From Pseudanabaena sp. CAN_BIN31 (GTDB lineage Bacteria; Cyanobacteriota; Cyanobacteriia; Pseudanabaenales; Pseudanabaenaceae), in assembly GCA_026785865.1 (NCBI GenBank), contig JAJAZG010000236.1, positions 1-5,279 of the forward strand: a DNA stretch of 5,279 bases, read 5' to 3'. The notes under the pieces are model-generated. The model was not told where the DNA came from. It made no database searches and was given only the letters and a program-made list of their open reading frames with translations. How positions within the stretch are numbered: the stretch's first letter is position 1; every line of letters starts with the position of its first letter. The position numbers and the translations under genes were made by a program. Below, one piece after another: positions 1-5,164 of this stretch.

Positions 1-2
1 CT

Positions 3-953
3 TTAACTGATGGTGTAAATGGCTACTTGGATCTATCCAAACTTGGCAAGATTCAGATGCGCGGGCTAGCAAGACAGTGGGGACTTCCTACTACTTGCAC
101 CATCGTTCTGCGTCATGGCAAATGGTACGCATCAATCACGGTAAATTGTGAGGTGGTGCGTGAAACTGGTGACGGTGTCATTGGTTTGGATTTTGGTGTT
201 ACCCATGCTGTTGCGATGAGTGATGGCACAATTATTGATGCTCCTAAATTCTTGGCAAAAGCCGCTCAGGAAATTAAGGCTCTCAATAAAGAAAAACGTA
301 GAAAGCGCTCTCCTAACCGCAAGAAGAAAATCAAAGCTTCTAAGGGTTGGAAACGATCGCAGAATAAGGTGTCTCAACTTACTCGAAAGGTTGCGAGAAA
401 AAGAGACGATTGGATGCATAAAGTTTCTAGCAATATAGTTAGCGGTAATAGCCTAATTGCAACCGAGAAACTGACCATCAAAAATATGACTCGCAAAGCA
501 AAGAAAGGTAGTAAGCGTAAGGCTCAGAAAACTGGGCTAAACCGCAATATGCTTGACGTTGGGATCGGTATGCTTAAATCGGCTATTGAGTACAAGGTTA
601 CTGAAGCGGGTGGGCAATATATTGAGATTCCAACTCAGAAGGTAAAACCTTCTCAAACTTGTCCTAATTGCGGTCATCAGCAGAAAAAAGAACTCAGTGA
701 GCGTGTTCATACTTGTTTGCAATGTGGCTACACAGCAGATCGTGATGTAGCGGCGGCGCAAGTCATGCTCAACTGGGTTTTATATGATTCTACGGTGTTC
801 GGAACGAGCATCGTCAAACGTGGAGAGCCTAGCTCTACTCCATCCCCTACGCATTGTGGCGGGATGGCGCAACTTGGCTCGGCGAAGCGTAAAAAACACT
901 CCTTGCTGGATGGGAATTTAGAAACCCCATCTTCGCGCAGCAGGGTGGGGTAG
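3..953 (+). CDS. tnpB: TnpB, RNA-guided nuclease of IS200/IS605-type element (5' partial)
   Basis: TnpB is an RNA-guided DNA endonuclease, the ancestor of Cas12, that cuts the donor site left after transposon excision and so helps the element persist. The frame is open to the left edge of the window (LTDGVNGY precedes the TTG at 27), so the TTG is unlikely to be the start and the N-terminal domain is missing. Counting from the codon at 27, RuvC-I is VIGLDFGVTH with D55. A basic linker (about 84-125) follows, then RuvC-II at LIATEKLTIKNM with E147. A zinc ribbon uses C212, C215, C230 and C233, and RuvC-III is TADRDVAAAQ with D238/D240. All three acidic positions are present, so the nuclease core looks intact. 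The usual Asn after DRDV is Ala here, possibly a lineage variant. The last 58 residues are low in recognisable fold and overlap RNA-like hairpins. The stop TAG lies at the right-end hairpin. Confidence 0.93.
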   Translation, partial: LTDGVNGYLDLSKLGKIQMRGLARQWGLPTTCTIVLRHGKWYASITVNCEVVRETGDGVIGLDFGVTHAVAMSDGTIIDAPKFLAKAAQEIKALNKEKRRKRSPNRKKKIKASKGWKRSQNKVSQLTRKVARKRDDWMHKVSSNIVSGNSLIATEKLTIKNMTRKAKKGSKRKAQKTGLNRNMLDVGIGMLKSAIEYKVTEAGGQYIEIPTQKVKPSQTCPNCGHQQKKELSERVHTCLQCGYTADRDVAAAQVMLNWVLYDSTVFGTSIVKRGEPSSTPSPTHCGGMAQLGSAKRKKHSLLDGNLETPSSRSRVG

Positions 954-960
954 TTCATCT
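800..960 (+). ncRNA. putative omega RNA (reRNA) scaffold overlapping tnpB 3' end
   Basis: In IS200/IS605 elements the guide RNA of TnpB is made from the right end, overlaps the 3' end of tnpB, and takes its guide from the flanking DNA. Four consecutive stems lie after the RuvC-III codons: ACGA/TCGT at 804-814, AGAGC/GCTCT at 824-836, a perfect 7-bp CCATCCC/GGGATGG at 840-867, and the right-end hairpin at 924-951. The guide would then begin at about 955-961. The 5' limit is a guess, and no promoter was identified. The family behaviour is established; its application to this copy is inference. Confidence 0.42.
924..951 (+). repeat. right-end hairpin of the TnpB element
   Basis: ACCCCATC at 924-931 pairs with GGTGGGGT at 944-951, including one T-G wobble, around a 12-nt loop. 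The tail TAGTTCAT follows. Subterminal hairpins of this type mark the ends of IS200/IS605-family elements, where they are recognised by the transposase and form the last scaffold stem of the guide RNA. The tnpB stop codon overlaps the final base of the stem. Confidence 0.65.
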
Positions 961-1018
961 GACTAATACCTCGATCAATGCGAATAAATTGTGGTTTTGG
1001 CTCTTTGGGCTGATTCAT
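961..1018 (-). pseudogene. possible 5' fragment of a gene interrupted by the TnpB element
   Basis: On the minus strand an ATG at 1018 opens a frame reading MNQPKEPKPQFIRIDRGISQ before it meets the presumed right end of the element. The composition, charged and proline-rich then FIRIDRG, looks more like a genuine cytoplasmic N-terminus than random DNA. The frame stays open antisense to tnpB down to 728, but that part cannot be original gene. If real, the remainder would lie left of the element, outside the window. No clear ribosome binding site precedes the ATG. The gene would point the same way as the BlaI/M56 operon and lie about 130 bp after it. I do not recognise the family, and chance is a real alternative. 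Confidence 0.25.
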
Positions 1019-1118
1019 TTCTACTCGCGTTGCCCATGGCTAGGTGATGGAGGCGATCTGATTTATCTAATACTTTACACCCAAAAAATGGAGGCGGTGC
1101 TTTGCACGACATCTACTT

Positions 1119-1141
1119 AAAACCGAAAAAGTTGTGGTTTT
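1119..1141 (-). terminator. weak candidate terminator after the M56 gene
   Basis: Read on the minus strand, AAAACC pairs with GGTTTT around an 11-nt loop, 8 bp after the stop of the M56 protease gene. The run of U is only four bases and the stem is AT-rich, so termination would be weak at best. It is listed because it is the only stem-loop immediately downstream of the operon. Confidence 0.2.
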
Positions 1142-1148
1142 TATTAGG

Positions 1149-2021
1149 TCAATTATGTAAAGGCAGTACGGTCAGTGGTAATAAAGAAAAGCCGATCCAA
1201 AATAGCGATCGCCAAGAAAATTGGGGCAGTGGTTCGGGTTCAGAAAGTAAAAAATTAATGCGCTCTTCTAAGCGATCGCTAGTATTAGTTGCGCCAAAGG
1301 CAGCTGCAAATGTTGGCGTTGGATGCATGTTGCTACTGACCATCGCCAATAATGACTCCGCTAGTAGCAAACCATCTGCGTATTGAGCAGCCCAGCGATC
1401 GGCGCGAAGCTCGCGCAGTAGCAATAATTCTTCCCATAGGGCTTGCGTATTTGGTAACCAAGGCATCACTTGACGCAGACATCCGAGCCAGAAAAACCAA
1501 AATGTATCGCGGTAATATGCATGGGCGCGTTCATGCAATAACACAGCTTCGAGGTGGTCAGCATCAAGGCTATCGAGCAAACCTTGGCTCACAAAAAGAT
1601 GCGATCGCCAAAAACCAATTTGAGCAGCAAATAGCATCGGCATATTTAGCAGTTTTACAGGTTCACTAATCAGGTTTGCAGGCTGTAGATCAACAACGAG
1701 ATTTTGAATTTTTTGTAAAGATTGCCAACCAATCCATGCTAATTGACCAGATCGAAAAACGCTATAAATCAAAAATATCAAAGCGATCGCATAGCTAAGT
1801 CGTCCTGCTTGCAAACCGATCATTTGTCCTTCGGCTCCCATACACAAGACTGCGATCGCGGTCATCACTACCAATAATGGTGGCAATACAAAGCACACTA
1901 GCGCCTTCTGCCAACGAATTTGCCAGCTTACTGGGTATGCGTCACCGCTATTTTGACGCAATCCCCAAGCTAGGAAGAGCGATCCAAATATCATCACAAA
2001 ATGTACAGAAAAAAAGGGCAT
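1149..2021 (-). CDS. M56 family (BlaR1/MecR1-type) membrane metalloprotease, sensor-less
   Basis: M56 proteases are membrane zinc peptidases which, in the BlaR1/MecR1 systems, relay a signal by causing loss of the partner BlaI/MecI repressor. The 290-residue protein has hydrophobic segments near 2-21, 39-61, 74-92, 172-190 and 271-287. The zinc motif HERAH is at 163-167, and the third ligand is probably E204 in RELRAD, typical of the family. Canonical BlaR1 is roughly twice as long and ends in an extracellular penicillin-binding domain; this one stops after the last membrane segment, so it has no beta-lactam sensor of its own. The ATG at 2021 is chosen because AGGAAGG lies 9 bases upstream; a longer frame from 2126 would overlap the upstream gene by about 100 bp. 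It follows the BlaI gene by 4 bp, so translational coupling is likely. The signal it senses is unknown. Confidence 0.88.
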   Translation of the reverse strand: MPFFSVHFVMIFGSLFLAWGLRQNSGDAYPVSWQIRWQKALVCFVLPPLLVVMTAIAVLCMGAEGQMIGLQAGRLSYAIALIFLIYSVFRSGQLAWIGWQSLQKIQNLVVDLQPANLISEPVKLLNMPMLFAAQIGFWRSHLFVSQGLLDSLDADHLEAVLLHERAHAYYRDTFWFFWLGCLRQVMPWLPNTQALWEELLLLRELRADRWAAQYADGLLLAESLLAMVSSNMHPTPTFAAAFGATNTSDRLEERINFLLSEPEPLPQFSWRSLFWIGFSLLPLTVLPLHN

Positions 2022-2035
2022 GGGCTTAACCTTCC
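2022..2035 (-). promoter_or_regulatory. ribosome binding site of the M56 gene inside the repressor 3' end
   Basis: Read on the minus strand, AGGAAGG forms the last sense codons of the repressor gene, which stops with TAA four bases before the protease ATG at 2021. This site decides the protease start, and it means ribosomes finishing the repressor are positioned to start the protease. Confidence 0.7.
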
Positions 2036-2454
2036 TGTGATTGTTCTCGCGATTGACGCATAGCTTGGAGACGGGCGGCGATCGCTTCGAGTTTGTCCAT
2101 ACTGGCGTAATCGAGATCGTTGGCAAAAGCGGCGACTATATCGGCATTGCCAATTTCTAAAAAACGATTGAGTTGGTGATAAGCAGTTAATGCTTGTGCT
2201 TCTTCGCGAGAAATTCGTGCTTGCCAATGGAGCGATCGCCCTTCTTTTTGGCAATCAATCCAGCCCTTCTGCTCCAGTCGGCGCACTACGGTCATCACCG
2301 ATCCATAGGCTAATTCGCGATCAGGATTAGTCAAAATGCGATCGTGAATATCGGTTGCACTGAGCCTTGCGCTGTCCCAAATAATATTCAGGATCTCAGA
2401 CTCTAACGGCCCTAGCGACAACTGTTTTGGTCGATATTTTGGTAATGGAGTCAT
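2026..2454 (-). CDS. BlaI/MecI/CopY family transcriptional repressor
   Basis: This is a winged-helix DNA-binding repressor. The family binds dyad operators as dimers, usually including its own promoter, and is inactivated by a partner M56 protease. In the 142 residues the winged helix spans about 12-80: LGPLESEILNIIW opens helix 1, AYGSVMTVVRRLEQKGWI is the recognition helix region, and GRSLHWQARIS forms the wing. The C-terminal half (about 82-135) is helical and charged, as expected for the dimerisation domain. The ATG at 2454 is the first start after an in-frame TAA two codons upstream; no good Shine-Dalgarno sequence precedes it. The end of the gene contains the ribosome binding site of the protease gene that follows 4 bp later. 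The target genes are not visible, so blaI as a symbol would overstate the function. Confidence 0.9.
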   Translation of the reverse strand: MTPLPKYRPKQLSLGPLESEILNIIWDSARLSATDIHDRILTNPDRELAYGSVMTVVRRLEQKGWIDCQKEGRSLHWQARISREEAQALTAYHQLNRFLEIGNADIVAAFANDLDYASMDKLEAIAARLQAMRQSREQSQEG

Positions 2455-2499
2455 ACATTAAGCCGCATTAGTTTTGGGCATACTTTAGCCACTAGATCG

Positions 2500-2526
2500 C
2501 AGATATCGCGATTTTAACATGTAGCG
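2500..2526 (-). promoter_or_regulatory. candidate promoter/operator of the BlaI-M56 operon
   Basis: On the minus strand TAAAAT at 2516-2511 is a possible -10 box, about 60 bases before the repressor ATG; no convincing -35 is found at the right distance. Just upstream is CTACATGT, containing the TACA/TGT core typical of BlaI-family half-sites, so autoregulation is plausible. The two blocks CAGATATCGC and ATGTAGCG seen here recur together at 4602-4622. A short AGCGC/GCGCT hairpin at 2523-2535 adjoins. Confidence 0.25.
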
Positions 2527-2550
2527 CTTTGCGCTCAGACCAGACTTGAC

Positions 2551-2704
2551 AACTGATGTTACGTGGAAGCTCCTAAAAACCTCACCCCTAGCCCCTCTCC
2601 TTGCAAAGGAGAGGGGAACAAGAAACAATTCTGGCTCCCCTTCTCCTTGCAAGGAGAAGGGGTTGGGGGATGTGGTGCATTTTCTTTCCACGTAACATTC
2701 AGTT
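2551..2704. repeat. MITE-like palindromic element, 154 bp
   Basis: The ends are inverted copies: an 18-base left arm at 2551-2568 matches the complement of 2686-2704 except for one extra T. Inside are two hairpins. One is an 11-bp stem CCCCTCTCCTT/AAGGAGAGGGG with a GCA loop (2592-2616); the other is a perfect 26-bp palindrome at 2637-2662. The flanks of both, CTCACCCCTAG on the left and GGTTGGGGGATG on the right, are also roughly complementary, so the whole element could fold back on itself. It has no coding capacity. C-rich/G-rich blocks of this style resemble dispersed repeats known from cyanobacteria. No clear target duplication is seen; AACTG occurs near both sides (2551-2555 and 2708-2712), which is weak evidence. 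Confidence 0.75.
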
Positions 2705-2769
2705 AATAACTGGACAATATTTCTGCAAAGATTAACGGTAGGATGGCATGTGAAGGCTAAGAGAATTGT

Positions 2770-3969
2770 ATGGTGCATCAACTGCCAACTGGCGTAAAAG
2801 ATTTACTTCCCCTAGATGTTGCTCAAAAGAGTTGGATCGAAAGTCGTGTTCAACAGGTTTTTCAGTCATGGGGCTATCAACGCATCATTACCCCAACTGT
2901 CGAACATCTGCGATCGCTTACCGCAGGTGGAGCCGTCGATCCTGAATCCGTAATCCAACTGCATAGCAACAGCATCGATATTTTAGGCTTGCGCCCCGAA
3001 TTTACCGCCTCGATCGCCCGCGCCTATGCCACTCGTTTGGGGCAGAATGTGGCTACCTGTCCGCAACGACTTTACTACAACGCCAATGTGTTTCGGCGCA
3101 GAGCGAATAACACCTCAGAAGAATCCTTTCAAGCAGGCGTAGAGCTACTAGGCGCGTCAGGTTTGTTAGCCGATGGCGAGATCTTGATGCTCTTAGCCGA
3201 AAGCCTCGATCGCGTAGAACTGCAAGATTGGCAAATCATCCTTGGCGATGCCAGATTAACAGGCGCATTGCTCGACCTACTGCCAGAGCAGTATCGCGCC
3301 AAAGTGCGGCAATGTCTCGCTAGTCTCGATCGCATTGCCATCACCGAGATGGACTTACCCGCCGATGTCAAAGGCTATGCCCTCGAACTAGTCGATCTGC
3401 GTGGCAATCCCAAAGATGTCTTGAGTCGCTTAGCGAATAGTGCATGGACATCAGGATTAACAGGTGAAATTAATTACCTGAAGTCGTTAATCGATCTCTG
3501 GGAAAGTACGGGACTAACTTCAGGCGATCGCCTAATTCTCGATCTCAGCTTCATGCAAACCTTTGACTATTACACAGGTATTATTTTTGAAGTTGCTTGC
3601 AATAATTATGTAGTCGCTCAAGGCGGACGTTACGATCGCCTTCTCGGTGTCTACCATCCCCAAAAGGTCAGCTATCCCAGTGTTGGCTTTTGCCTCAATC
3701 TTGAAGACTTACAACAAGCATTGCAATCGCGATTACCGCAAACTCTCGCGATTTCTAGCTGTTTAGTCGTTGCCAAAACTCCTGATGCAATGCAAGCCGC
3801 CTTTGCCCATGCCGCCTTGTTACGTCAAGATCCAGATATTGAAGCGATCGAGTTAGAGCTAGAATTTCGCGCCGAAGAATTGGTGCGCGATCATGCGCGA
3901 TCGCGTGGTATTTCGCAAATTGCGTGGGTAAGTAATGATGGGGCGATCGGATCAGAAACAATAATTTAA
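2770..3969 (+). CDS. hisZ: HisZ, ATP phosphoribosyltransferase regulatory subunit
   Basis: HisZ is a catalytically inactive paralogue of histidyl-tRNA synthetase that assembles with the short form of HisG and is needed for the first step of histidine synthesis, joining ATP and PRPP, and for its feedback control by histidine. It acts in the cytoplasm. The 399 residues start with LPTGVKDLLP (5-14), as in the HisRS class II core. A motif-2-like stretch is YYNANVFRR (102-110) followed by EESFQAGVELLG (117-128). The histidine-binding-like loop is FDYYTGIIFEV (265-275), and motif 3 is AQGGRYDRLLGVY (283-295). The length is normal for cyanobacterial HisZ and short of a full HisRS with its anticodon-binding domain. 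The ATG at 2770 is the first start after an in-frame TAA at 2758, with a weak AGAGA upstream. hisG is not adjacent. The stop overlaps a terminator. Confidence 0.93.
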   Translation: MVHQLPTGVKDLLPLDVAQKSWIESRVQQVFQSWGYQRIITPTVEHLRSLTAGGAVDPESVIQLHSNSIDILGLRPEFTASIARAYATRLGQNVATCPQRLYYNANVFRRRANNTSEESFQAGVELLGASGLLADGEILMLLAESLDRVELQDWQIILGDARLTGALLDLLPEQYRAKVRQCLASLDRIAITEMDLPADVKGYALELVDLRGNPKDVLSRLANSAWTSGLTGEINYLKSLIDLWESTGLTSGDRLILDLSFMQTFDYYTGIIFEVACNNYVVAQGGRYDRLLGVYHPQKVSYPSVGFCLNLEDLQQALQSRLPQTLAISSCLVVAKTPDAMQAAFAHAALLRQDPDIEAIELELEFRAEELVRDHARSRGISQIAWVSNDGAIGSETII

Positions 3970-4009
3970 AAAAATATTAGGAAGCGCTTAGCGATTCCTA
4001 ATATTTTTT
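3969..4009 (+). terminator. intrinsic terminator of hisZ, symmetric
   Basis: A perfect 15-bp stem pairs 3969-3983 with 3995-4009. The 11-nt loop can add a further CGC/GCG stem past one mismatch. The downstream arm ends in six T and the upstream arm begins with an A run, so it could terminate on both strands. The stem begins in the last base of the hisZ stop codon. Confidence 0.85.
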
Positions 4010-4084
4010 ACTTAAAGAATTTCTGTTAAATTTGGAGAACTTAGGGTAATCTATTCAACCAATCATCGATTTTAGTTCGCCTTA

Positions 4085-4528
4085 ATGAGATTTCCAGAGA
4101 CTGCAAAATCGGGTACGAGTTTAGCTTTTAGCCTAGGACTGATTGGGGCGATTGTCGCAACAGGCTGGTACTACGTTATTTTGCCTTATCAGAAACATCC
4201 CCAAAGACCTTCTTTTACTAACGATCTTAAAGCTGCGCCTGCGCCAAAATCACTGATCGCGGAGATGAAAGCGCCAGTAATGCCTCAACCAACTGTCAAA
4301 CCCAAGCCAAAACCTACTGACGCAAAATATCAGGGCAAGGTGAATGCCAGCATTGGTCTAGTGTTTCGCGCCGATCCCAGTCAATCTGCCAAAAATGTTG
4401 GTGGTGCAGACTTTAATACCAAGGTTGCGGTAATAAAAGAAACTCCTGATCGCGAATGGCTTTATGTCAGAAATGAAAACACCAAAGAAGAAGGCTGGGT
4501 GAGAGTTGGCAATATCAGAAAAGATTAA
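4085..4528 (+). CDS. membrane-anchored SH3b (bacterial SH3) domain protein
   Basis: This is a small protein of 147 residues with one N-terminal membrane segment (about 12-34, TSLAFSLGLIGAIVATGWYY) and a proline/lysine-rich spacer (50-78, including VKPKPKPTD). A C-terminal SH3b domain (about 84-145) shows the usual signs: ASIGLVFRADPS at the start, hydrophobic VAVI, then EWLYVRN and EGWVRVGNI. SH3b domains commonly bind peptidoglycan or protein ligands, and a short cytoplasmic start suggests the domain sits in the periplasm. The exact partner is unknown. The ATG at 4085 is fixed by an in-frame TAG four codons upstream; no Shine-Dalgarno sequence is visible. The gene lies between two stem-loops and is probably transcribed alone. 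No promoter is clear in the 75 bp after the hisZ terminator. Confidence 0.8.
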   Translation: MRFPETAKSGTSLAFSLGLIGAIVATGWYYVILPYQKHPQRPSFTNDLKAAPAPKSLIAEMKAPVMPQPTVKPKPKPTDAKYQGKVNASIGLVFRADPSQSAKNVGGADFNTKVAVIKETPDREWLYVRNENTKEEGWVRVGNIRKD

Positions 4529-4531
4529 AAG

Positions 4532-4556
4532 AGAGACCTTGCATAGCGAGGTCTCT
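4532..4556 (+). terminator. stem-loop after the SH3b gene, probable terminator
   Basis: AGAGACCT at 4532-4539 pairs perfectly with AGGTCTCT at 4549-4556 around a 9-nt loop, three bases after the stop codon. There is no U-run after it (GTAAAGCGG follows), so it is an atypical terminator and may instead protect the mRNA 3' end. Confidence 0.5.
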
Positions 4557-4644
4557 GTAAAGCGGTGTAAAAACAAAAAAATTTATGGCAAAAGTAAGGC
4601 ACAGATATCGCAATATGTAGCGTGGATAGCTGCACCTCACAACC

Positions 4645-4680
4645 TGCCTCATTTCATGGGGGAGCATGAATAACGAGGCA
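4645..4680. repeat. two-part hairpin with GGGGAG loop
   Basis: TGCCTC (4645-4650) pairs with GAGGCA (4675-4680), and inside them TTCATG (4653-4658) pairs with CATGAA (4665-4670), leaving the loop GGGGAG and a small internal loop of 2 and 4 bases. All twelve pairs are Watson-Crick. No U-run follows, so it does not look like a terminator. It could be part of a small RNA or an RNA control element. Confidence 0.5.
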
Positions 4681-4916
4681 TTCTTGAAAATACGCAGGGT
4701 CTATGGCGATCAATATATTTGTGACTCAACTATTTTCATCGAGGCTCAACTACATACGCATATCCCTTTGCATATATATCTGACAAAAAACAACTCATGA
4801 AAAATCTAGTCAATAAAGACTACTTTTATGAACATATTTATTTGGTTGGATAAATTCTTTGTTTATTCCCACTAAGTCAGAATAGCATATTTGCAAACAA
4901 GTTCTGCAAAAGAAAA

Positions 4917-4940
4917 CGGCGCTTCGCACCGCATTTTTTT
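4917..4940 (+). terminator. weak candidate intrinsic terminator
   Basis: CGG-C-GC pairs with GC-A-CCG around a TTC loop, with one mismatch, and is followed by CA and seven T (4934-4940). If it works it would end a transcript coming from the gene-free stretch upstream, which would then be a non-coding RNA. The stem is short, so support is modest. Confidence 0.35.
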
Positions 4941-4968
4941 ATGAGTACAGCCTATCGAGAGTTTGCAT

Positions 4969-5027
4969 AATCCAGATAATTTTTTGAAAGTGCCGCCTCG
5001 CGGCACTTTCAAAAAATTATCTGGGTT
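4969..5027. repeat. near-perfect 59-bp palindrome
   Basis: The arms 4972-4996 and 5000-5024 are perfect reverse complements (25 bp) around a 3-base CTC centre. Outside, one T-G wobble and two more A-T pairs extend the stem to 28. The GC-rich centre (GTGCCGC/GCGGCAC) is flanked by A6/T6 runs and the CCAGATAA/TTATCTGG ends. On either strand the core stem is followed by A, not U, so it is not a classical terminator. It may be a dispersed REP-like repeat or a mobile-element remnant. Confidence 0.8.
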
Positions 5028-5164
5028 TTATGTCGGCGCAAGGCGCTGTATGCGCGTTCGGATTCGTCAAGTTGACATGCTCTCAGCGCTGAAGCGGCTG
5101 AGATTCCAAGAATCACTTCTTAGATTTTCTGCTTCTTAGCAACAGCCGTTTAGAGAAATCTCTA

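Larger units (their letters stand above)
1..960 (+). mobile_element. IS200/IS605 (IS1341-type) element, right part only
   Basis: This is the right-hand part of a TnpB-carrying insertion element; the left end, and any tnpA, lie outside the window. The tnpB frame and a right-end hairpin at 924-951 define it. The hairpin has an 8-bp stem, ACCCCATC paired with GGTGGGGT, with one G-T wobble. The exact boundary is not visible; I place it between 951 and 960, because elements of this family end just after such a hairpin and make no target duplication. The segment has no exact HIP1 octamer, whereas the next 2.7 kb has ten, which fits a foreign origin. Whether a TnpA transposase accompanies it cannot be told. 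Confidence 0.75.
4557..5164. other. gene-free structured region
   Basis: No convincing gene is present on either strand in these about 600 bp. The middle is AT-rich. It holds a two-part hairpin at 4645-4680, a weak hairpin with a T run at 4917-4940, a long palindrome at 4969-5027, and a cluster of overlapping small stems at 5066-5164. It has no HIP1 octamer. The largest small frame noticed, 4666-4800 on the plus strand, encodes 44 residues and is weakly supported. Confidence 0.6.

Noticed and set aside
728..953. Minus-strand frame running antisense through the tnpB 3' end.
   Set aside because: It is the shadow of tnpB and the element end; only the part beyond the element (961-1018) could be original sequence.
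989..1141. TTGTGGTTTT at 989-998 and 1132-1141, and ATGGAGGCG at 1047 and 1088, as repeats.
   Set aside because: They are 9-10 bases only, with unrelated spacings and no shared flanks; chance is sufficient.
2022..2126. A 35-codon upstream extension of the M56 protease frame on the minus strand.
   Set aside because: It would overlap the repressor gene by about 100 bp, has no ribosome binding site and is not membrane-like; the ATG at 2021 has AGGAAGG at good spacing.
2583..2672. Repeated C-rich/G-rich blocks considered as a CRISPR array.
   Set aside because: There are only two palindromic units of different length, in inverted symmetry, with no regular spacers.
4797..4853. Eighteen-codon plus-strand frame MKNLVNKDYFYEH....
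   Set aside because: It is very short, lies in AT-rich DNA and has no ribosome binding site.
5050..5066. tRNA T-arm-like GCGTTCGGATTCGTC.
   Set aside because: The conserved A of the T-loop is absent and no acceptor stem or anticodon arm fits around it.
5072..5077. Perfect -35 box TTGACA on the plus strand.
   Set aside because: No -10 box lies 15-19 bases downstream, and the hexamer is part of the GTCAA-G-TTGAC dyad.
5030..5092. Twenty-codon plus-strand frame starting beside the large palindrome.
   Set aside because: It has no ribosome binding site, is too short and overlaps the stem cluster.
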